Source: Pseudomonas morbosilactucae
Lineage (GTDB): Bacteria > Pseudomonadota > Gammaproteobacteria > Pseudomonadales > Pseudomonadaceae
Direction: 5' to 3'
Length of the DNA stretch: 33,884 bases
Assembly: GCF_023241715.1 (NCBI RefSeq)
Contig: NZ_JALQCW010000060.1
Coordinates: 1 to 33,884 of the forward strand
A program made the position numbers and the translations under genes. Of the stretch, positions 7,794 to 15,519 are shown in pieces (the stretch's first letter is position 1; each line of letters opens with the position of its first letter). The notes under the pieces are model-generated. The model saw only the letters and a list, made by a program, of their open reading frames with translations, was not told the DNA's origin and ran no database searches.

Positions 7794-8381
7794 ATGAGTC
7801 GTGAAGCCCTGCAGGAATCGCTGTCCGCGGTGATGGATAACGAAGCGGACGAACTGGAATTGCGTCGGGTATTAAATGCCGTTGACGAAGTGGAAACCCG
7901 TGAGACTTGGGCTCGTTATCAAATCGCCCGGGCGGCCATGCACAAGGAATTGCTGCTTCCACGTCTAGACATTGCCGCCGCCGTTTCTGCTGCGCTGGCT
8001 GATGAAGCCGTGCCGGCTAAAGCGTCTCGCGGACCATGGCGTAGCCTGGGTCGCCTGGCGGTTGCAGCATCGGTGACGGTGGCTGTATTGGCAGGTGTTC
8101 GCCTGTACAACCAGGACGAGATCGCTGGTGTCGAATTGGCTCAGCAGTCCGGTCAGACAACCTTGGCGGCTCCGCAAGTCAAAGGCCCTGCTGTATTGGC
8201 CGCCTATAGTGAGAGTTCGGACACCACCGGTCCAATGGCCAATGGTGTATTGCAAGGTCAGCCAGGCTGGCACGATCAGCGTCTGCCAAGCTACCTGCGT
8301 CAACATGCTCAGCAAGCGGCCCTTAAAGGCACTGAAAGCGCTCTGCCTTACGCCCGCGCGGCGAGCTTGGAAAACCGCTAA
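7794..8381 (+). CDS. mucA: Anti-sigma factor MucA
   Basis: A 195-residue single-pass inner-membrane protein that holds AlgU inactive. The cytoplasmic RseA-like N-terminal domain (about 1-78) starts SREALQESLSAVMDNEADELE. One membrane helix lies at about 85-104 (LGRLAVAASVTVAVLAGVRL), and the periplasmic tail (about 105-195) would bind MucB and be cut by AlgW-type proteases during stress. The reading frame is complete and of normal length, so there is no sign of the truncations that cause mucoidy in P. aeruginosa clinical strains. It follows algU by 31 bp with an AGAGGA ribosome site and precedes mucB by 8 bp. Confidence 0.95.
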   Translation: MSREALQESLSAVMDNEADELELRRVLNAVDEVETRETWARYQIARAAMHKELLLPRLDIAAAVSAALADEAVPAKASRGPWRSLGRLAVAASVTVAVLAGVRLYNQDEIAGVELAQQSGQTTLAAPQVKGPAVLAAYSESSDTTGPMANGVLQGQPGWHDQRLPSYLRQHAQQAALKGTESALPYARAASLENR

Positions 8382-8389
8382 GGAGGATC

Positions 8390-9346
8390 ATGCGCGCCAT
8401 ACCTCTACTTTCGCTTCTGCTTAGTGGCTGGTTTGTTGTTCCAGCCCATGCCGATGAAGCCCAGGATTGGTTGCAGCGTCTTGGGCAAGCCGAGCAGCAG
8501 CAGAGCTTCCAGGGCACCTTCGTTTATGAGCGCAACGGTAGTTTTTCGACCCATAACATCTGGCATCTAGTTCAGGATGGTAAGGTCCGCGAGCGCTTGA
8601 TTCAGCTCGATGGATCCGCTCAGGAGGTCGTGCGTGTCGATGGGCGTACTCAGTGCGTCAGCGGCACGCTGGTAGCGGGTTTGGGCGATGCTCCTGATTC
8701 CTCGGCGCGAGCCCTGGATCCGAAAAAACTCAAGAGTTGGTACGACCTCGCCGTCATCGGAAAATCCCGTGTGGCGGGTCGCGAGGCTGTGATCATCTCT
8801 CTGACGCCGCGCGATCAGCATCGTTACGGTTTCGAATTGCACTTGGATCGTGAGACCGGATTACCCCTGAAGTCGTTGCTGTTGAACGACAAAGGGCAGT
8901 TGTTGGAGCGTTTCCAGTTCACTCGACTGGACACTGCAGATGTGCCGCAAAGTAGCGAGCTGCAACCTAGCTCTGACTGTAAGGCGGTCACATTGGAAAG
9001 TGACAAGGCTTCCGCGGTGAAAGCTGCTCAGGTCTGGCATTCGGACTGGCTTCCGCCTGGCTTTGAACTCACCAGTAGCACGGCCCGCAAGGATCCTGAA
9101 ACCCGAACTATCGTTAACAGCCTTCTGTATGACGACGGTCTGGCGCGTTTCTCCGTATTCCTGGAGCCACTCAATGGCGCCACGGTGACGGACACTCGAA
9201 CCCAATTGGGGCCAACCGTAGCGGTTTCGCGGCGTTTGACCACGCCCGAGGGGGAGATGATGGTGACGGTGGTTGGCGAGATCCCTATTGGTACTGCTGA
9301 GCGTATTGCCTTGTCGATGCGCTCCGACGCTACCGCCAAGCAGTGA
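8390..9346 (+). CDS. mucB: Periplasmic sigma-factor regulator MucB
   Basis: A 318-residue MucB/RseB family protein that binds the periplasmic part of MucA, shielding it from regulated proteolysis and possibly sensing lipoprotein or LPS intermediates. A cleavable signal peptide ends at about residue 21 (VVPAHA|DEAQDW). The mature protein begins with the family's large lipid-binding-like domain (QDWLQRLGQAEQQQSFQGTFVYERNG) and ends with the smaller C-terminal domain (from about 200: VWHSDWLPPGFEL). A strong AAGGAGG lies just before the ATG at 8390. The expected next gene, mucC, is absent. Confidence 0.94.
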   Translation: MRAIPLLSLLLSGWFVVPAHADEAQDWLQRLGQAEQQQSFQGTFVYERNGSFSTHNIWHLVQDGKVRERLIQLDGSAQEVVRVDGRTQCVSGTLVAGLGDAPDSSARALDPKKLKSWYDLAVIGKSRVAGREAVIISLTPRDQHRYGFELHLDRETGLPLKSLLLNDKGQLLERFQFTRLDTADVPQSSELQPSSDCKAVTLESDKASAVKAAQVWHSDWLPPGFELTSSTARKDPETRTIVNSLLYDDGLARFSVFLEPLNGATVTDTRTQLGPTVAVSRRLTTPEGEMMVTVVGEIPIGTAERIALSMRSDATAKQ

Positions 9347-9363
9347 GCGCTGATTTAGCGCTC
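9345..9363. repeat. Perfect inverted repeat at the mucB stop codon
   Basis: GAGCGC (9345-9350) and GCGCTC (9358-9363) flank a 7-nt loop and overlap the mucB stop codon. There is no T-run, so it may act as a weak transcript-end or stability hairpin and not as an intrinsic terminator. Confidence 0.4.
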
Positions 9364-9420
9364 GGCAAGCCTTTGTTGGTTGTGTAAGAGGACAGTGATG
9401 TCGACTCCACAATTGAGAAG

Positions 9421-9475
9421 ATGAAATGTTTGGTCAGCAATTTCATTTGCAAAATCCCCTTTATTTTTCTATAGG
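9421..9475 (+). promoter_or_regulatory. Candidate mucD promoter with upstream inverted repeat
   Basis: TTGCAA (9447-9452) is followed after 17 bp by TATAGG (9470-9475). Directly upstream a perfect 7-bp inverted repeat, ATGAAAT (9421-9427) and ATTTCAT (9440-9446), ends next to the -35. This lies in the AT-rich 245-bp mucB-mucD gap. An own promoter for mucD is known in P. aeruginosa; this particular site is my inference. Confidence 0.4.
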
Positions 9476-9591
9476 TCAGAGCCCCTCGGTTCTGGCCCTG
9501 TTCGCCGTTCCTGGAGCAAAAGTACCTGCGCATTCAGCACGGTGTTTTTTGCCCCATATCGCTTAATCACGCTCGTAGTAACGGGAGTCGT

Positions 9592-11019
9592 ATGTCGATA
9601 CCTCGCTTGAAGTCTTACCTTTCCATTTTTGCCACCGTGATAGTGCTCGGTCAGGCGGTGTCGGCCCAGGCCGCTGACTTGCCTGACTTCACTCAGTTGG
9701 TCGAGCAGGCGTCGCCCGCCGTGGTAAACATCAGTACCACGCAGAAGTTGCCTGATCGCAAGGTCTCCAACCAGCAAATGCCGGATCTGGAAGGGTTGCC
9801 GCCGATGCTGCGGGAGTTCTTTGAGCGGGGCATGCCTCAGCCACGTTCGCCTCAGGGCGGTCGCCAGCGTGAGGCGCAATCCCTGGGTTCGGGGTTCATC
9901 ATCTCCTCCGACGGCTACATCCTCACCAACAATCACGTGATTGCCGACGCGGATGAAATCCTTGTGCGTCTGGCTGACCGTAGTGAGTTGAAGGCCAAGC
10001 TGATCGGCACTGACCCGCGTTCCGATGTGGCGCTGCTGAAAATCGACGGCAAAGACCTTCCGGTCCTGAAGTTGGGTAAATCCCAGGACCTGAAAGCTGG
10101 CCAATGGGTTGTCGCCATCGGTTCGCCGTTTGGCTTTGACCACACTGTGACCCAAGGTATCGTCAGCGCCATCGGCCGCAGTCTGCCGAATGAAAACTAT
10201 GTACCGTTCATCCAGACCGATGTGCCGATCAACCCGGGTAACTCCGGCGGTCCGTTGTTCAACCTGGCGGGTGAAGTGGTAGGGATCAACTCCCAGATCT
10301 ACACCCGTTCGGGTGGCTTCATGGGCGTTTCGTTCGCCATTCCGATCGATGTCGCCATGGACGTTTCCAACCAACTGAAAAGCGGTGGCAAAGTCAGTCG
10401 TGGCTGGTTGGGGGTGGTTATTCAGGAAGTGAACAAAGACCTGGCCGAGTCCTTCGGTCTGGACAAGCCGGCCGGTGCGCTGGTGGCACAGATTCAGGAT
10501 GACGGCCCGGCAGCCAAGGGTGGCTTGCAAGTGGGTGATGTGATCCTCAGCCTCAATGGCCAGCCTATTGTGATGTCGGCCGATTTGCCCCATCTGGTGG
10601 GTGCACTGAAGGCTGGTGCCAAGGCCAATCTGGAAGTGATTCGTGAGGGCAAGCGCAAGAACGTTGAGCTGACCGTGGGCGCGATTCCTGATGAAGACAA
10701 GGAGTTGAGTGCGTTGCCCAAGTCCGGTGTCGAGCGCAGCAGCAACCGCCTGGGTGTTGCCGTGATTGAGCTGAGCGATGAGCAGAAGAAGTCCTTCGAC
10801 CTCAAAGGCGGCGTGGTCATCAAGGAAGTGCAGGATGGCCCAGCCGCGCTGATCGGCCTGCAGCCTGGCGATGTGATCACTCACCTGAACAACCAAGCCA
10901 TTACATCGGCGAAGAACTTCACTGAGATTGCTCAGGCATTGCCGAAGAATCGTTCGGTGTCCATGCGTGTATTGCGTCAGGGGCGAGCCAGCTTTATCAC
11001 CTTCAAACTGGCTGAGTAA
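9592..11019 (+). CDS. mucD: Periplasmic serine protease MucD (DegP/HtrA family)
   Basis: A 475-residue HtrA-type protease and chaperone that removes damaged periplasmic proteins and so limits AlgU activation. The signal peptide ends at about residue 27 (SAQA|ADLPDF). The trypsin-like domain has the full catalytic triad: H115 in TNNHVIAD, D145 in SDVALLKI and S218 in NPGNSGGP. Two PDZ domains follow (about 265-355, beginning RGWLGVVIQEV, and about 375-470, beginning NRLGVAVIEL). It is the last gene of the envelope-stress cluster, separated from mucB by 245 bp, and is followed by a strong terminator. Confidence 0.95.
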   Translation: MSIPRLKSYLSIFATVIVLGQAVSAQAADLPDFTQLVEQASPAVVNISTTQKLPDRKVSNQQMPDLEGLPPMLREFFERGMPQPRSPQGGRQREAQSLGSGFIISSDGYILTNNHVIADADEILVRLADRSELKAKLIGTDPRSDVALLKIDGKDLPVLKLGKSQDLKAGQWVVAIGSPFGFDHTVTQGIVSAIGRSLPNENYVPFIQTDVPINPGNSGGPLFNLAGEVVGINSQIYTRSGGFMGVSFAIPIDVAMDVSNQLKSGGKVSRGWLGVVIQEVNKDLAESFGLDKPAGALVAQIQDDGPAAKGGLQVGDVILSLNGQPIVMSADLPHLVGALKAGAKANLEVIREGKRKNVELTVGAIPDEDKELSALPKSGVERSSNRLGVAVIELSDEQKKSFDLKGGVVIKEVQDGPAALIGLQPGDVITHLNNQAITSAKNFTEIAQALPKNRSVSMRVLRQGRASFITFKLAE

Positions 11020-11046
11020 CCTGTCCGACGGGTATCTGACCCCATG

Positions 11047-11079
11047 AAAAAGCCCGCCTTGAAAGAGGCGGGCTTTTTT
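11047..11079. terminator. Bidirectional terminator between mucD and bepA
   Basis: AAGCCCGCCT pairs with AGGCGGGCTT around a short loop, with an A-run on the left and a T-run on the right. It can stop both the mucD and the convergent bepA transcripts. Confidence 0.9.
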
Positions 11080-11095
11080 GTGGGCGCTTGAACCG

Positions 11096-12529
11096 TCAGC
11101 GCATCATGTCTTTGACCATTTGCTCCTGGTCCATCAGCTCGCGTTGGCGAGCATCAATACGTGAAGACAGCGGGAAGTTGCTGCCGGCGCGGCGTTTGGC
11201 GAAGTCGAGCTGCTGGATGGCCTGGCGATAGTCGCCCACCAGGGCAAAGTATTCGGCTCGAGCCTGGTGCAGGCCAATGATGTTGCCGGACAGGCCGCGG
11301 GTCTCGGCCACCGAATACCAGACGTCCGGATCGTCCGGGCGAGTCTTGAGCAGGCTCTCCAGGGCTTTTTCGGCGTCGGCCGGACGGTTCTGCTTGAGCA
11401 GCAAGTCGACGCGCATCTGGTTCAGCGGGTAGTTGCCGGGGTACAGGGCAATCATGCGCTCCGTGCGCGATTGGGCATCCGCCAGGCGACTGTTGGCGAT
11501 GTCCAGTTCGATTTGCGCCAGGTTGTAGGTGATGTCATTCGGCAGCTTGGCCAGCAACTGTTTGAGGTTGTCTCGGGCGTCGTTCCACTGGCTGCCTTTG
11601 ATCTGGGCAATGGCCAGGCCGTACCGGGCCACGTCATTTTTCGGGTTTTCGTCGAGCTGGGCGCGAAAGCGCTTGGCGGCCAGGCCCGGGGAGTCTTCAT
11701 AGGTCAATTGCACCCGCGCGCGTATCAGCTGGTAGCGCATGCTGTCTTCGGTGCCGCCGAGTTTGGCCTGCTCGGCGCGGTTGCGGGTGTCGGCGATACG
11801 GGATTCGGTCACCGGGTGAGTGAGGAGGAATTCTGGTGGCTTGGCGTCGAAGCGGTATTGGCGCATCAGGCGTTCGAACATGGTCGGCATGGAGCGCGGG
11901 TCGTAGCCGGCTTTCTCCAGGTTGAGGATGCCGATACGGTCGGCTTCCTGCTCGTTCTGTCGAGAGAAGCGCCGCTGCTCCTGGATGGCCGCCGCCTGGG
12001 TCCCGGCAATAGTGGCGATCCCGGCGTCGCCGGCACCGGCGGCGGCGATCACGATACCGGCCAGCAGGGCGGCCATCATTGGCACCTGCATCCGCTGTTG
12101 GGCTTCAACGCCACGGGCAAAGTGGCGTTGCGAAAGGTGAGCCAATTCGTGAGCCAGTACCGAGGCGTACTCGCCTTCGGTCTGGGCGTTGAGAAACAGC
12201 CCGCCGTTAACCCCGACAATCCCGCCAGGGGCGGCAAAGGCGTTGAGTTGTGGGCTGTTGATCAGGATGAACTCCAGGCGCCGGTCATTGACCTGACTGG
12301 TTTCCACCAGTTTATAGACGCTGGTTTCGACGTAATCCTTGAGTTGCGGATCGTTGAGCTGCGAAACCTGGCTACGCAGAAGGGCCAGCCAGGCGCGGCC
12401 CAGTTGGTATTCCTGTTGCGGCGAGACAATGGCAGAACTGGCGTCGCCGAGTGACGGCAGGTCGTCGGCGAAGCCCGGTGAGGCGAGCAGGCAAGCGAGC
12501 GTCAGCAGGGTAGGGCGCAGAAAAGTCAT
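11096..12529 (-). CDS. bepA: Periplasmic M48 metalloprotease/chaperone BepA (YfgC)
   Basis: A 477-residue periplasmic protein that in E. coli assists LptD and BAM complex assembly and degrades stalled outer-membrane proteins. A signal peptide ends at about residue 21 (ASPGFA|DD). The M48 zinc site HELAH is intact (VLAHELAHLSQRH), with the downstream third-ligand region QNEQEADRIG. From about residue 280 to the end are TPR repeats. I chose the ATG at 12529, with an AAGG about 6 bp before it, over an upstream TTG at 12550. It is convergent with mucD, placing two periplasmic quality-control proteases side by side. Confidence 0.92.
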   Translation of the reverse strand: MTFLRPTLLTLACLLASPGFADDLPSLGDASSAIVSPQQEYQLGRAWLALLRSQVSQLNDPQLKDYVETSVYKLVETSQVNDRRLEFILINSPQLNAFAAPGGIVGVNGGLFLNAQTEGEYASVLAHELAHLSQRHFARGVEAQQRMQVPMMAALLAGIVIAAAGAGDAGIATIAGTQAAAIQEQRRFSRQNEQEADRIGILNLEKAGYDPRSMPTMFERLMRQYRFDAKPPEFLLTHPVTESRIADTRNRAEQAKLGGTEDSMRYQLIRARVQLTYEDSPGLAAKRFRAQLDENPKNDVARYGLAIAQIKGSQWNDARDNLKQLLAKLPNDITYNLAQIELDIANSRLADAQSRTERMIALYPGNYPLNQMRVDLLLKQNRPADAEKALESLLKTRPDDPDVWYSVAETRGLSGNIIGLHQARAEYFALVGDYRQAIQQLDFAKRRAGSNFPLSSRIDARQRELMDQEQMVKDMMR

Positions 12530-12757
12530 GCACAAAGCCTTAGTCGACAAAGGCTCTACTGTAGCTGGACACTGGGTCCGGGACCAGACGATTGGTGTGA
12601 AAACTGCGCGGCTAAAAGTGCTTTCTCAAAACCCTGGGCGTCTGTTTATGCAGCCTCAGGAAAATCGCCGTGCTACCGCTCGTTGATTGGCTCGCTACAT
12701 GCCGAGTGACCTTGCAGGGTATTCTAGGCGCCTTGAAAACCGGACCGGAGTGACCCA

Positions 12758-12997
12758 ATGATCGACGCTGTAGAGCATGACGCCGAGCTGGATGCCAGCG
12801 GTTTGAACTGTCCGTTGCCGTTACTCAAGGCCAAGCTGGAGCTCAACCGCCTGGCCAGCGGAGCCGTGCTCAAAGTCATTGCGACGGATGCTGGGTCGCA
12901 GCGCGATTTCCGTACCTTTGCCCGCCTGGCTGGCCACACCTTGCTGCGTGAAGAAGACGAGGCGGGGGTTTATCGTTACTGGCTGAAGAAGGCCTGA
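12758..12997 (+). CDS. TusA/SirA-family sulfur carrier protein (PA1006-like)
   Basis: A 79-residue small cytoplasmic protein with the TusA-family signature CPxP (NCPLPLLKAK, reactive cysteine C18). Family members carry persulfide sulfur for tRNA thiolation, molybdenum-cofactor or other pathways. Position between bepA and an AI-2E family transporter matches PA1006 of P. aeruginosa, which is reported to affect molybdenum homeostasis and nitrate respiration; orthology is inferred from context and not from alignment. The start has a GGAG about 8 bp upstream. The next gene follows after 40 bp and is likely cotranscribed. Confidence 0.85.
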   Translation: MIDAVEHDAELDASGLNCPLPLLKAKLELNRLASGAVLKVIATDAGSQRDFRTFARLAGHTLLREEDEAGVYRYWLKKA

Positions 12998-13037
12998 GTG
13001 CAGGCTGCTCTTTGCCACCTCTCTTTAAGGAACATTG

Positions 13038-14108
13038 ATGTTCAAAGTGTTACGCGACTGGATTCAGCGCTACTTCTCCGACGAGGAGGCCGTGGTGCTC
13101 GCGGTGCTGTTGTTCCTCGGCTTCACGGCGGTGCTGACACTCGGCGGCATGCTCGCGCCGGTATTGGCGGGCATGGTGCTGGCCTACCTGATGCAGGGGT
13201 TGGTGGTCAGCCTGGAGCGCTTACGGGTGCCTGCCGGTGCGGCGGTGGGGCTGGTGTTCGCCCTGTTCATGGGGCTGTTGTTGGTGTTTATCCTGGTGGT
13301 GGTGCCTTTGCTTTGGCATCAGTTCGTAACCTTGTTCAACGAATTGCCGGGCATGCTCGCCAAGTGGCAATCCTTGCTCCTGCTGCTACCGGAGCGCTAT
13401 CCCCACCTGGTGTCCGACGAGCAGGTGCTGCAAGCCATTGAGGCTGCGCGGGGGGAGATCGGCAAGTTTGGCCAGTGGGCGCTGACGTTCTCTCTGTCCA
13501 GCCTGCCTTTGCTGGTCAATATCATGATCTACCTGGTGCTGGTGCCGATCCTGGTGTTTTTCTTCCTCAAGGACCGGGCGATGATCAGTCGCTGGGTGCG
13601 TGGCTACCTGCCTCGTGAGCGCGCGTTGATCACTCGGGTGGCTCAGGAAATGAATCGGCAGATCGCCAACTACATTCGCGGCAAGGTGATCGAAATCGTC
13701 ATTTGTGGTGGCGTCACCTACATCGCCTTCGTGGCGCTGGGGCTCAACTACGCGGCGTTGCTGGCGCTTTTGGTCGGGCTTTCGGTGGTGGTGCCCTATG
13801 TCGGCACCGTGGTGGTGACCGTGCCGGTGGCGCTGATCGCCTTGTTCCAGTGGGGCTGGAGCGATCAATTCATTTACCTGATGGCGGTCTACGGGATCAT
13901 CCAGACCCTGGACGGCAACGTCTTGGTGCCGCTGCTGTTTTCGGGGGCAGTGAACCTGCATCCGGTAGCGATCATCTGTGCGGTGTTGTTGTTCGGTGGG
14001 CTGTGGGGCTTCTGGGGGATATTCTTTGCGATTCCCCTGGCCACCCTGTTCAAGGCGGTGCTGGATGCCTGGCCGAGAAAAGAGCCGGTGGTCGCGCCTC
14101 TGCTCTAA
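13038..14108 (+). CDS. AI-2E family transporter (PerM-like membrane protein)
   Basis: A 356-residue polytopic inner-membrane protein of the AI-2E exporter/PerM family. Hydrophobic helices are evident at about 20-60 (paired, VVLAVLLFLGFTAVLTLGGML), 70-100, 155-180 (LPLLVNIMIYLVLVPILVFFFLKD) and several between 215 and 340, with the family-typical LVPYVGT-like VVPYVGTVVV and GNVLVPLLFSGAVNLHPVAII segments. The ATG at 13038 follows AAGGAA; a TTG one codon earlier is less likely. Members have been linked to autoinducer-2 export or Na+/H+ exchange, but substrates are mostly unknown. It ends at a strong hairpin. Confidence 0.85.
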   Translation: MFKVLRDWIQRYFSDEEAVVLAVLLFLGFTAVLTLGGMLAPVLAGMVLAYLMQGLVVSLERLRVPAGAAVGLVFALFMGLLLVFILVVVPLLWHQFVTLFNELPGMLAKWQSLLLLLPERYPHLVSDEQVLQAIEAARGEIGKFGQWALTFSLSSLPLLVNIMIYLVLVPILVFFFLKDRAMISRWVRGYLPRERALITRVAQEMNRQIANYIRGKVIEIVICGGVTYIAFVALGLNYAALLALLVGLSVVVPYVGTVVVTVPVALIALFQWGWSDQFIYLMAVYGIIQTLDGNVLVPLLFSGAVNLHPVAIICAVLLFGGLWGFWGIFFAIPLATLFKAVLDAWPRKEPVVAPLL

Positions 14109-14114
14109 AGGCAG

Positions 14115-14139
14115 CAGGGCGGCTGGCTCAGCCGCCCTG
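14115..14139. terminator. Bidirectional hairpin between the AI-2E gene and bcp
   Basis: CAGGGCGGCT (14115-14124) and AGCCGCCCTG (14130-14139) form a perfect 10-bp stem with a 5-nt loop between two convergent genes. There is no long T-run. Confidence 0.7.
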
Positions 14140-14150
14140 TCATGTCGTCA

Positions 14151-14624
14151 TCAGGCCTTGTTCAGCGCCTGGGCGGCGGCCAGCACGGCATCGACGTGGC
14201 CTGGCACCTTCACACCGCGCCATTCCTGACGCAGGACGCCGTCCTTGTCGATCAGGAAGGTGCTGCGATCCACCCCCAGGTATTCCTTGCCGTAGAGTTT
14301 CTTCAGCTTGATCACATCGAACAGCTGGCAGACGGCTTCGTCCTTGTCGCTGATCAGCTCGAAAGGAAACTCCTGCTTGCACTTGAAGTTCTCGTGGGAC
14401 TTCAGGCTGTCGCGGGAGATACCGAAAATCTCGGTATTGGCCGCCTGGAATGCCGCGTATTGATCGCGGAAACCCTGGCCCTCGGTGGTGCATCCCGGAG
14501 TGCTGTCCTTCGGATAAAAGTAGATCACTACCTGTTTGCCCTTCAGCCCCGAAAGGCTGACGGTTTGCCCGCTGGTGGCAGGGGCCTGGAAATCGGCAAC
14601 GGCTTGGTCGATGGCAACGGCCAT
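14151..14624 (-). CDS. bcp: Thioredoxin-dependent thiol peroxidase Bcp (PrxQ)
   Basis: A 157-residue peroxiredoxin of the Bcp/PrxQ class, reducing hydrogen peroxide and organic peroxides with electrons from thioredoxin. The peroxidatic cysteine C45 is in KDSTPGCTTE. The resolving cysteine five residues later found in E. coli Bcp is missing (Q50 here); C82 in NFKCKQ is the probable resolving residue, as in PrxQ forms with a distant partner. It starts 10 bp after the gcvR stop codon and is almost certainly in one operon with it. A GGAAG ribosome site precedes the ATG. Confidence 0.93.
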   Translation of the reverse strand: MAVAIDQAVADFQAPATSGQTVSLSGLKGKQVVIYFYPKDSTPGCTTEGQGFRDQYAAFQAANTEIFGISRDSLKSHENFKCKQEFPFELISDKDEAVCQLFDVIKLKKLYGKEYLGVDRSTFLIDKDGVLRQEWRGVKVPGHVDAVLAAAQALNKA

Positions 14625-14634
14625 GGGGGCTTCC

Positions 14635-15194
14635 TTACATTGGGTTCTGTGGGCGCCAAGGTTCGATCAGGGCATCGAGGTTCATGGCATCGGCGAAATC
14701 CAGAAACTGGTCACGCAGCCAACTGATCTGGGTGCGGCCGGCAAGGTCACGGTAAAGGTGGCGTTGAGCATGGTGCCGCCGGTTTGCGGTGCCAGGTAGG
14801 TGTCGCACGTGAGGTTTTCCAGCTCGACCTGGTGGTCGATGAAGAACTGGCACAGCTCGTTGACGATGTCCGAGCGGTAGGCCGCGCTGACATAGGCCAC
14901 ATAAGGCAGGGCCTGGGGACGGTTTTCCAGGGCAGCGCTGCGCACCACGTTGACCGTGAAGGCGTGTTTCTTGGCCAGGAACGGCAAGCCGCTTTCCAGG
15001 CGCGCCAAGGCGTCCCAGCTGCCGGAAATCTGCAAGACCAGCGCGCTGCATTCGCCATGACGAGTCAGGCGGGAGGTCACCACGGCGCAGCGGTTTTCAT
15101 GGCTGGCGCGGCACAGGACGTTTGTCAGCTCCATGGGGTTGGCGCCGAGGGCACTGATAACAAGGAATTGTTCGCGGACTGTGGGGGTGGACAT
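14635..15194 (-). pseudogene. gcvR: gcvR-like glycine cleavage repressor, frameshifted as read
   Basis: The first 150 or so codons from the ATG at 15194 encode a double-ACT-domain protein of the GcvR type (MSTPTVREQFLVISALGANP...), which in E. coli antagonises GcvA control of the glycine cleavage genes. At about 14735 the frame breaks: the 15194 frame runs on as an unrelated tail to 14682, whereas the next frame supplies a convincing C terminus (TQISWLRDQFLDFADAMNLDA... to PQNPM) ending at 14635. Restoring one base at 14735/14736 joins them into a 186-residue protein. It may be a genuine mutation or a single-base sequence error. It precedes bcp by 10 bp. Confidence 0.8.
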
Positions 15195-15519
15195 GCAGCA
15201 TTCCTAAAGCGATGAGCGGTCGATACTTTTCGCAAGCCAGTGTCCGGTCAGCGCGTCGTACGGATTTCAGAGCCCCTGAACCAGGCGGTTGCAACAAGCC
15301 CCTGAGCAGCGAGGGCGCAGGGTGGCAACGCAGGAATGGGGCTTTGGGGGCCGAACGGGCGGGCTGGAGGCCGGTGTACCAGCTTATCGGTAGCGATCAA
15401 AGCCTGAAGGGTAGCGAAAACCATCGCTCAGGGGAATGCTCACGGCGCTGGACTTCGCTTGTGCAAGCATCTTGGCGCCAGTACCATTACCGCTCTCTTT
15501 TTCCGGCAGGAGCGGTTGC
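15195..15519. other. Divergent intergenic region between gcvR and dapA
   Basis: No gene is supported here. The gcvR side carries an AGGA ribosome site just before its ATG. The dapA side has a candidate promoter listed separately. No tRNA-like, terminator-like or riboswitch-like structure was recognised; in particular I could not identify a lysine riboswitch. Confidence 0.5.
15457..15487 (+). promoter_or_regulatory. Candidate dapA promoter overlapping a small dyad
   Basis: TTGTGC (15459-15464) and TACCAT (15482-15487) are separated by 17 bp. The -35 lies within the dyad GCTTG-TG-CAAGC (15457-15468). The matches are modest, and the predicted leader is about 26 nt. Confidence 0.3.

Noticed and set aside
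9469..10896. Long open frame opposite mucD
   Set aside because: Composition is shadow-like and mucD carries an intact catalytic triad and PDZ domains.
15195..15519. Lysine riboswitch before dapA
   Set aside because: The leader from the candidate promoter would be far too short and I see no L-box-like structure.
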